DNA from: Candidatus Omnitrophota bacterium
GTDB lineage: Bacteria; Omnitrophota; Koll11; Gygaellales; Profunditerraquicolaceae
Assembly: GCA_028712045.1 (NCBI GenBank)
Contig: JAQTRA010000048.1
Span: 1-7,093 of the forward strand
Direction of reading: 5' to 3'
DNA: 7,093 bases
The notes beneath the pieces were generated by a model. It ran no database searches, was not told the DNA's origin, and worked only from the letters and a program-made list of their open reading frames with translations. This document shows positions 1-4,962 of this stretch, piece by piece (position 1 is the first letter of the stretch; every line of letters begins with the position of its first letter). A program made the translations under genes and the position numbers.

Positions 1-1283
1 CTAAGATACGTAGAAACAGACATCTTAATTTTAGCCAAGTTATTTACAATATTACCCCAGACATTTTTTATGTTTTCCAAAGATACCGAAACATTCTGCT
101 GGATTGCCGGTTTTGGCGCGGCAATTTTTTCCGTAATTACCTGCTCTTTGCTCTCTGGATTCTCTGGCGCAATTTCTGGTTTTAATTCAGCTTTAGTTTT
201 AGAATAAGCCAGCCTGACCAGGCTTATCTCCAGCGGTATGCGCTGCGAATCTAAACGCTTGGTCATCTCCTGAGTCGATACCAAAATATTAAAAGCAATA
301 AAAATATCTTCTAAAGTAAGCTGCTGGCTCTGTTTTAATAAACGGTCACAGATTTCCTGCGGCAGGTCAACTAATTTTGCGTCCGCTTTCGAAACTTTAG
401 CCACCATCAAATTGCGAAAATGTTCAATAAAATTAGTTAGGAATACTCCCGGGTCTTTGCCATCGTCAATAACTTCATTAAAAAGCTGTAAAGCTCCCTG
501 CGGGTCTTTATGGATTATTTTATCCGTCAGCGCGAATAAAACATCCTGTTCCACCATCCCCAGCACAGAGATAGCATCTTTTAAAGAAACTTTACCCTTG
601 GAAAAAGAAACTAACTGGTCTAAAACCGATTCCGCGTCTCTTAATGAGCCATCGCTGCTTTTAGCAATTGCCGCCAGCACCTCTTGATCCACGGAAATTT
701 TCTCATCCTGGGCAATCTTTTCTAATTGAGCGATAATTTCAATAACTGTAATTCTCCTGAAATCCATACGCTGGCAACGCGAAACAATCGTCGACATTAC
801 CTTTTGCGGATGCGTAGTAGCAAAAATAAATTTTACAAACTCCGGGGGCTCTTCCAGGGTTTTTAGCAAAGCATTAAAACCATCCGGAGTTATCTGATGC
901 ACCTCATCGATAATATAAACCTTATATTTTCCATGGGTAGGTGAAAATTTTACGTTTTCCCGTAAAGCCCTGATTTCATCAATCCCGCGGTTAGACGCGC
1001 CATCGATTTCAATAACATCAAAGGCCCGGCCTTGGTTTATTTCTAAACATGACGGGCATTCCTGGCAAGGTTTTACTGTCGGGCCGTTTTTACAATTAAG
1101 CGCTTTAGCCAGGATCCTGGCAGTAGAAGTTTTGCCTACTCCCCTTGGCCCGGCAAATAAATAAGCATGCGCCAGGCGGTTTTTCTGGATGGCATTTTTC
1201 AGGGTGTTGACAATATGATTTTGCCCGACAATACTTTCAAAATCCTGCGGACGCCATTTTAATGCATAAACTGTATAAGCCAT
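1..1283 (-). CDS. dnaX: DNA polymerase III subunit gamma/tau (C-terminus cut by window edge)
   Basis: This is the clamp-loader ATPase of the replicative DNA polymerase III holoenzyme; it opens the beta clamp and, as tau, tethers the polymerase cores. The 427 visible codons begin with the family-typical MAYTVYALKWRPQDF. An AAA+ module follows: Walker A GPRGVGKT (residues 45-52), a zinc module with C64, C73, C76 and C79, Walker B IIDEVH (124-129), the SRC element (168-170) and the sensor-2 region SLRDAES with R215. Domain III continues to about residue 360, then a K/E/P-rich linker (361-400), then the start of the tau-specific region. The frame is open to base 1, so the C-terminus lies outside the window. 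The ATG is chosen because it fits the conserved N-terminus, although no Shine-Dalgarno sequence precedes it. It starts 20 nt after the NIL gene stop and is probably co-transcribed with it. A possible frameshift site at bases 63-69 is listed separately. Family assignment is very secure. Confidence 0.97.
   Translation of the reverse strand, partial: MAYTVYALKWRPQDFESIVGQNHIVNTLKNAIQKNRLAHAYLFAGPRGVGKTSTARILAKALNCKNGPTVKPCQECPSCLEINQGRAFDVIEIDGASNRGIDEIRALRENVKFSPTHGKYKVYIIDEVHQITPDGFNALLKTLEEPPEFVKFIFATTHPQKVMSTIVSRCQRMDFRRITVIEIIAQLEKIAQDEKISVDQEVLAAIAKSSDGSLRDAESVLDQLVSFSKGKVSLKDAISVLGMVEQDVLFALTDKIIHKDPQGALQLFNEVIDDGKDPGVFLTNFIEHFRNLMVAKVSKADAKLVDLPQEICDRLLKQSQQLTLEDIFIAFNILVSTQEMTKRLDSQRIPLEISLVRLAYSKTKAELKPEIAPENPESKEQVITEKIAAPKPAIQQNVSVSLENIKNVWGNIVNNLAKIKMSVSTYL
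52..69 (-). other. Possible -1 frameshift heptamer in dnaX with immediate -1 stop
   Basis: Codons 405-407 of dnaX read ATA AAA AAT, which forms the in-frame heptamer A AAA AAT (bases 69-63), fitting the X XXY YYZ pattern. After a -1 shift the next codons are TGT CTG GGG TAA, so translation would stop at bases 54-52 and give a protein of about 410 residues lacking the tau domain. E. coli dnaX produces gamma (431 residues) by a -1 shift at A AAA AAG with a stop close behind, so position and outcome are similar. I see no strong Shine-Dalgarno-like stimulator upstream and no convincing stem-loop downstream, and AAT is a less slippery second codon than AAG in E. coli. It may be a chance Lys-Asn run in AT-rich DNA. 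Confidence 0.3.
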
Positions 1284-1303
1284 GGAATTAAGTAGAAAGG
1301 TTG

Positions 1304-1537
1304 TTATTTTTTATCTATCTGGATTTGCTGAACTTTTACGCCTTTTTCTGCCAAATACTCAAAAGCCCGCTTAATTTCATCTTCCTGGCCTTCGATGGTA
1401 AGAATTGACCATCCGGCATCCATAGAAAAAGAGGCTTCAATAATATTTAAGCTGATCTCAAAATTTTTGCAAAGATAACAAATTATGGATTCATCCTGCA
1501 AAGTACCCGGAAAAGTCAACCCAATGGACATCTTCAT
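1304..1537 (-). CDS. Stand-alone NIL-domain protein (77 aa)
   Basis: A small protein consisting almost wholly of one NIL domain, the ferredoxin-like ligand-binding fold found at the C-terminus of MetN-type methionine ABC transporter ATPases and in some ferredoxins. The matching features are the N-terminal strand ending in FPG (residues 9-11), the helix with DESIICYLCKNF (15-26), the SLNIIEA strand (29-35), the G-W-S-I-L-T-I-E-G strand (42-50) and the final helix EIKRAFEYLAEKGVKV (54-69). There is no membrane segment, signal peptide or second domain. By analogy with MetN it could bind a small ligand such as an amino acid, but no function is known for the stand-alone form. The ATG at 1537 is preferred over M3 because AAGGAG lies 7 nt upstream. 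It is the first gene after a good promoter, and dnaX follows 20 nt after its stop. Confidence 0.85.
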   Translation of the reverse strand: MKMSIGLTFPGTLQDESIICYLCKNFEISLNIIEASFSMDAGWSILTIEGQEDEIKRAFEYLAEKGVKVQQIQIDKK

Positions 1538-1544
1538 TATTATA

Positions 1545-1550
1545 CTCCTT
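1545..1550 (-). promoter_or_regulatory. Shine-Dalgarno AAGGAG of the NIL gene
   Basis: AAGGAG lies 7 nt before the ATG at 1537. The spacing decides between the two in-frame ATG codons (1537 and 1531) in favour of the first. Confidence 0.8.
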
Positions 1551-1608
1551 TTAAAATCGCGGCTAAAACTACTATCCCCATAATTATTTCAGTTATGCAA
1601 ACAATCCT

Positions 1609-1637
1609 ATTATATAGAAGAATTTATTAAAAAGCAA
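1609..1637 (-). promoter_or_regulatory. Sigma-70-type promoter for NIL-dnaX
   Basis: On the minus strand, TTGCTT (-35, bases 1637-1632) and a perfect TATAAT (-10, bases 1614-1609) are separated by exactly 17 nt, with AT-rich DNA around them. Transcription would begin near base 1602, giving a leader of about 65 nt before the NIL start at 1537. It lies in the 175-nt gap (1538-1712), the longest in the window, which separates the NIL-dnaX unit from the U32-TPR gene. I see no operator or riboswitch in the leader. Confidence 0.65.
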
Positions 1638-1712
1638 AGAATTAAAACAGGCTTGTTTCCTAGCTATCTATTTATAATAATTTAACTATGTAACATACTA
1701 CAACACATACAG

Positions 1713-3101
1713 TTACGCCTGTGGGGGTACTTTCAGGATTACTTTATTTACTTCTTTTTCTGATAATGCCAGCTGGCTTAGGTTTTTGTAGCATCTGGCC
1801 AGGCTAAGGTTAATACCGCCGTCATCAGGGTTTATTTTTTCTTCTTTCTTCAGCGCCTTTATAGCTAGTTTATAATTACCCAGCTTTTCATAACAAAAAC
1901 CCAATATCAAATATGCTTTACTACCCTGATAATTTAATTTTAAAGCTTCATTTATATTTTTAATGGCTTCTGGGTATTTATTCAGCTTAAAATATGCTTC
2001 GCCGATTTTTAGATAATCCCAAGCTCTCTGTTTGATGCTCAAAACTGTTCTCAAATCATTTTTGTATAACCATACAGCTTTATTTTCTTCTTCCCTGCTT
2101 CTTGCCTCTTGAACATCCCGGTTGATTAAAACTGCCTGCTTAAACAACTTGCGGCAGTAAACACAGTTAGCGCATTTGAAATTACAATAAAGCATCTTTT
2201 TAAAAATATTACTTTTAACCAGCGCACGGTAATCTACATATTCAAAATAAGCCAGCCCCGGGGAATCAAGCAAAGTTAAGAGATTACCGTTAAAATGCCT
2301 GTGCAGATAAGCTTTAAGGCAAAATTCAATTCTTTCAGTTGAAAAAACTCTTGTGGACAATTTATAGTAATCTACAAATTGGCTGTAATAACTTAATGCC
2401 TCCGGCGGGATAAAGGGTATGCGCAGTAATTTTAAAGGATGTTTCTTATATATATCCACACATAATTGATCCATCAAAACATCTGCTGCGGGATTTTTAG
2501 GCAGCCCGGCCCTGGTCGACAGATAATTATAATGGCTAATTCTGAAAGGGCAGCTATTCAGGCAGCCTTCGTTAAGCATTACGCGTATTTTAAGGCCGGT
2601 TTTATCCTTTATTTCTTTGATTAGCGAAAAATTACGGTTTATATCCCGGTCAATAGTTAAAACATCCACGCCTAAATCCTTAAAATATAAAGCCCGCTTA
2701 ACCGTCCGGATATAACAATTAACCGACGATTCCAGGCTGATATCCTTTATTTCATTTTTGATCCGGCTGATATAAACAGGATTGGTAACTACTACAGATT
2801 TAAGGCCCAGGTTCTTTAATTTTTTTAGGTAATTTAATAAACTTTTAAATGCCGGCTCTTTTTTACCGAATTTTTTTTCAGCTGTGGCATTTAATAAAAG
2901 CTGAGGCGTAATATTTAAAGAGTTACATCGGGCAATGATTTCGGGGATCTGGTTCGGATAATCTTTAGATTGCCTGATATACCTTCCCGTTCCAAGGTAA
3001 TGCTCAGGTATGGGAAAATAAAACGCCTGGATATTATTCTTATAAATACCCAGAAGATCCAATAACTTAATATCTTGATTATACCCTATTGAAAATTTCA
3101 T
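1713..3101 (-). CDS. Peptidase-U32-like protein with C-terminal TPR repeats
   Basis: A cytosolic protein of about 462 residues with two parts. Numbering here is from an upstream in-frame TTG at 3116. Residues 6-330 resemble a TIM-barrel of the peptidase U32 family (COG0826 type): an opening strand MKFSIGYN, alternating strands and helices, and a core element NEGCLNSCPFRISH (182-195) like the Cys-containing U32 signature. A second Cys cluster, CNFKCANCVYC (C311, C315, C318, C321), looks suited to metal or Fe-S binding. Residues 366-463 form three TPR repeats (about 366-397, 400-431 and 434-463), normally a protein-binding platform. Known U32 members are proteases or Fe-S enzymes for oxygen-independent hydroxylation (UbiU/UbiV, RlhA, TrhP). 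I cannot say which applies here. The ATG at 3101 is preferred over TTG 3116 because it begins the first barrel strand; neither has a Shine-Dalgarno sequence. It follows the small Cys ORF by 74 nt. The TPR call is firm and the U32 call moderate. Confidence 0.65.
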   Translation of the reverse strand: MKFSIGYNQDIKLLDLLGIYKNNIQAFYFPIPEHYLGTGRYIRQSKDYPNQIPEIIARCNSLNITPQLLLNATAEKKFGKKEPAFKSLLNYLKKLKNLGLKSVVVTNPVYISRIKNEIKDISLESSVNCYIRTVKRALYFKDLGVDVLTIDRDINRNFSLIKEIKDKTGLKIRVMLNEGCLNSCPFRISHYNYLSTRAGLPKNPAADVLMDQLCVDIYKKHPLKLLRIPFIPPEALSYYSQFVDYYKLSTRVFSTERIEFCLKAYLHRHFNGNLLTLLDSPGLAYFEYVDYRALVKSNIFKKMLYCNFKCANCVYCRKLFKQAVLINRDVQEARSREEENKAVWLYKNDLRTVLSIKQRAWDYLKIGEAYFKLNKYPEAIKNINEALKLNYQGSKAYLILGFCYEKLGNYKLAIKALKKEEKINPDDGGINLSLARCYKNLSQLALSEKEVNKVILKVPPQA

Positions 3102-3175
3102 AGAAGCAACCGGCAAACTTTGGTTATGCGTTTTAAATCGGCAGGAAAATATTTTTGATTAAATTACTAAAAAAC

Positions 3176-3379
3176 TTAAGAAGATGTAGCAGAAGAAACC
3201 CACCGCGGGTTAGTCCACCAACCCTTACCCTGGCTTTCGCAATTTAGCATCGGAGTCCTAAATTGGTTGCCTTCGGAACCCAGCCTGCCCAAATCATGGC
3301 AGGAACAAGCTAACACTGCTTGTTCCGGATTAAGCTTCACCTGAGTGATGACCGGTTTAAATTTTAGTTTTTTTCCCAT
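3176..3379 (-). CDS. Small Cys-containing protein, possible modified-peptide precursor (67 aa)
   Basis: A short hypothetical protein that appears genuinely expressed: its ATG is preceded by GGGAGG with 9-nt spacing, the best ribosome-binding site in the window. The N-terminal 23 residues are basic and leader-like, MGKKLKFKPVITQVKLNPEQ followed by AVL. The rest is compositionally different: a C-S-C pair (C25, C27), many Gly and polar residues, C47, a GWW element (53-55) and a Ser/Thr-rich tail ending SSATSS. I recall the pattern KPxIxxVxLxPEQAVLxC from other short bacterial ORFs with variable C-termini, but this is unverified memory. The layout would fit a ribosomally made, modified or processed peptide with leader and core. 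No signal peptide or membrane segment is evident. It lies 38 nt after tRNA-Ser and 74 nt before the U32-TPR gene, on the same strand. That it is a gene is likely; its function is unknown. Confidence 0.7.
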   Translation of the reverse strand: MGKKLKFKPVITQVKLNPEQAVLACSCHDLGRLGSEGNQFRTPMLNCESQGKGWWTNPRWVSSATSS

Positions 3380-3388
3380 AATCTAATA

Positions 3389-3394
3389 CCTCCC
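3389..3394 (-). promoter_or_regulatory. Strong Shine-Dalgarno GGGAGG of the small Cys ORF
   Basis: GGGAGG lies 9 nt before the ATG at 3379. It is notable because several neighbouring genes (dnaX, U32-TPR, methyltransferase, tadA) have no clear Shine-Dalgarno sequence. This suggests the small protein is translated efficiently. Confidence 0.75.
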
Positions 3395-3417
3395 AAGAAG
3401 GTTCAGATTGGTTACTT

Positions 3418-3509
3418 TGGCGGAGAGGCTGGGATTCGAACCCAGGGACCCAGTTGCCCAGGTCAACTCATTAGCAGTGAGTTGCTTTCGACCACTCAGC
3501 CACCTCTCC
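3418..3509 (-). tRNA. tRNA-Ser(GCT), CCA encoded
   Basis: The 92-nt gene folds as a class II tRNA. The acceptor stem is GGAGAGG/CCTCTCC with discriminator G and an encoded CCA (bases 3420-3418). The anticodon stem ACTCA/TGAGT closes the loop CTGCTAA, giving anticodon GCT, which reads AGC and AGT serine codons. A long variable arm (GACC/GGTC), the serine hallmark, is followed by the T arm CTGGG-TTCGAAT-CCCAG. The 5' end lies 4 nt after the tadA stop codon, and the small Cys ORF begins 38 nt after its 3' end. With so little room for a promoter, it is probably excised from the tadA transcript. Confidence 0.96.
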
Positions 3510-3513
3510 AAAA

Positions 3514-3978
3514 TTAATTTGCTTTCTTTCTTTTCTGTTTAAAGAATTCTTTTAATAAAGAGCTGCACTCTAACTCGAGGATCCCCTTACTGACTTTTAT
3601 CCGGTGGTTTAACTTCTTATGGTTAACAATATTTACTACTGAGCCACACGCACCGGTTTTAGGATCCTTTGCCCCAAAAAATAAATTTTTGATACGCGCC
3701 AAAACTAATGCTCCGGCACACATCGCGCACGGCTCAATTGTAACATAGAGGCTAGCTTGGTTCAACCACTTTGTCCCTAAACAATTTGCCGCGCTGGTAA
3801 TCGCGATTATTTCCGCATGCGCCGTTGGGTCTTTTAATCGTTCAATCTGATTATGCCCGCGGCCGATTATCTTACCTTCACTAACAATAACCGCGCCAAC
3901 CGGCACCTCATCTTCGGCAAAAGCCTGCTGAGCTTCTTTTAGGGCCTCGGCCATATATATTTCGTCAATTTTTCCCAA
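3514..3978 (-). CDS. tadA: tRNA-specific adenosine deaminase TadA
   Basis: It deaminates adenosine 34 to inosine in the anticodon of tRNA-Arg(ACG), allowing one tRNA to read CGU, CGC and CGA. The 154-residue length is normal for the family. The zinc-dependent deaminase signature is intact: H54-A-E56 (zinc ligand and proton-shuttling glutamate) and P83-C84-A-M-C87 with the following AGAL. The family motifs EVPVGAVIV (24-32), GRGHN (39-43) and GAKDPKTGACGS (102-113) are also present. The start is taken as TTG at 3978, because the conserved IDEIYMAEAL N-terminus would be lost with the only nearby ATG, at 3954. With TTG it overlaps the methyltransferase gene by 14 nt, suggesting translational coupling; no good Shine-Dalgarno sequence is seen. 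Its substrate tRNA, tRNA-Arg(ACG), lies upstream on the same strand at 4840-4913. The identity is secure; the exact start is less so. Confidence 0.94.
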   Translation of the reverse strand: MGKIDEIYMAEALKEAQQAFAEDEVPVGAVIVSEGKIIGRGHNQIERLKDPTAHAEIIAITSAANCLGTKWLNQASLYVTIEPCAMCAGALVLARIKNLFFGAKDPKTGACGSVVNIVNHKKLNHRIKVSKGILELECSSLLKEFFKQKRKKAN

Positions 3979-4819
3979 TTTTTATATTTCTTCGGCTTCT
4001 AATGCGATAGATTATCTCGATAATTTTAGTTGAATATAAAACTTTTAAAATACTTTTATTAAAGAAATTAATAAGTAAGAATAATTTGGGCGAATTTTTA
4101 TACTTTTTCGGCTTGCCTAAACTAATGGTTTTTTCCGCCACAACGCGAATATTTAAAAAATCCTTGGCCAGCTTTATAATTTTAAAACCACATTCTTCTA
4201 ATAGATTTTTTAGAGTAGCTGGAGTGTAAATAAAAAGATGGTTTGGCGACGGAGCAAGCCCCCAGCGATAAATACCCACGACAGAACAAGCATTAGGAAC
4301 TTCGAGAAAAAGTTTGCCCCGGCTCTGCAGCAGACTTCTCAGCTTTAAAAGGCTTTGCCTGGGCTCTAAGAAATGCTCAAAGGTCTGAATTAGCAAAACA
4401 ATATCAAAAAATTTTTCCGGGTGTTTTGTGTTAGCAAGAAAACCACATTCCACTTGCCCAAGCCCATGCTTAATCCTGGCTATTTCAGCCTGAGCCTGTC
4501 CCGGCTCAATACCCCAAAGATCAAAATTATCATTTTTAAAAAGTTTTAAGAGTTCACCTTGCCCGCAGCCGACTTCTAAAATTTTCAAAGAACCTTTTGT
4601 GCCCAGATTCTTTTTTACCCACCTGGCAATGGATAAATTCTTTCTTAAAACTGAATCAAAGTTATAATTTTTTGTATATAGATCCTGATAGAATTCGCCT
4701 GGTTTTACGTTTTGAATAAAAATAAGGCCGCAATTTTTACATAAAGCAAGGTGAATCGGCAGCTGCTCTAAAGCATGTAATTGACTGCCTCCACACAATT
4801 CACATTTGGTTTTATCCAT
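3965..4819 (-). CDS. SAM-dependent methyltransferase with N-terminal zinc ribbon
   Basis: A 284-residue class I methyltransferase. An N-terminal zinc ribbon has C6-x2-C9 and C27-x2-C30. The Rossmann fold follows: motif I ILEVGCGQG (80-88) binds SAM, the acidic end of strand 2 is E105 in WGIEPG, and DIVLLIQTFEHF (139-150) is the motif IV region. The element NHLFIYTPATL (193-203) before a GF turn is typical of the Methyltransf_23-like group found near cell-surface sugar genes. A basic tail rich in Ile, Lys and Arg (from about 240) ends the protein. The acceptor cannot be named. The family leans toward sugar or small-molecule methylation, but its position between tRNA-Arg(ACG) and tadA leaves an RNA substrate open. 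The ATG is 20 nt after the tRNA-Arg 3' end with no Shine-Dalgarno sequence, and the gene overlaps tadA at its 3' end. Confidence 0.85.
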   Translation of the reverse strand: MDKTKCELCGGSQLHALEQLPIHLALCKNCGLIFIQNVKPGEFYQDLYTKNYNFDSVLRKNLSIARWVKKNLGTKGSLKILEVGCGQGELLKLFKNDNFDLWGIEPGQAQAEIARIKHGLGQVECGFLANTKHPEKFFDIVLLIQTFEHFLEPRQSLLKLRSLLQSRGKLFLEVPNACSVVGIYRWGLAPSPNHLFIYTPATLKNLLEECGFKIIKLAKDFLNIRVVAEKTISLGKPKKYKNSPKLFLLINFFNKSILKVLYSTKIIEIIYRIRSRRNIKIGKN

Positions 4820-4839
4820 AAAGTAACGGATAAATTAAT

Positions 4840-4913
4840 TGCGCCCAGCAGGAATCGAACCTGCAACAACTTGCTCCGTAGGCAAGTGCTCTATCCAATT
4901 GAGCTATGGGCGC
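4840..4913 (-). tRNA. tRNA-Arg(ACG), CCA not encoded
   Basis: The 74-nt gene has acceptor stem GCGCCCA/TGGGCGC with discriminator A, D stem GCTC/GAGC, anticodon stem CTTGC/GCAAG around the loop CTACGGA (anticodon ACG), a five-base variable loop and T arm GCAGG-TTCGATT-CCTGC. The three bases after the discriminator are ATT, so CCA must be added enzymatically, unlike the tRNA-Ser in this window. A34 of this tRNA is the known target of TadA, encoded about 860 bp downstream. The methyltransferase start follows 20 nt after the 3' end, so both are likely on one primary transcript. Confidence 0.97.
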
Positions 4914-4927
4914 GTAATATTGCAATT

Positions 4928-4933
4928 AGTTTA
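4928..4933 (-). promoter_or_regulatory. Possible -10 element upstream of tRNA-Arg
   Basis: TAAACT on the minus strand, preceded by TATGG, sits about 15 nt before the tRNA-Arg 5' end in the 49-nt gap after glgP. No good -35 lies at the usual distance, so the tRNA may instead depend on read-through from glgP. Weak call. Confidence 0.25.
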
Positions 4934-4962
4934 CCATATCTAAAAGATAAATCTATACGCTT

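Noticed and set aside
412..687. Plus-strand open frame of 91 codons
   Set aside because: It lies wholly inside dnaX on the opposite strand, has a low-complexity Ser/Leu/Lys composition and matches no family.
1640..1662. Possible terminator hairpin after the U32-TPR gene
   Set aside because: The minus strand has AAACA-AGCC-TGTTT followed by only a short T stretch. The stem is 5 bp and AT-rich, too weak to call a terminator.
3102..3175. SRP RNA gene (ffs/scr) or promoter between the small ORF and the U32-TPR gene
   Set aside because: I looked for the SRP RNA because of the tadA-scr-dnaX order in Firmicutes, but the conserved tetraloop region is absent and the gap is too short; no clear -35/-10 pair was found either.
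3380..3440. Integration site at the tRNA-Ser 3' end
   Set aside because: The tRNA 3' sequence is not repeated elsewhere in the window and no integrase or transposase is encoded.
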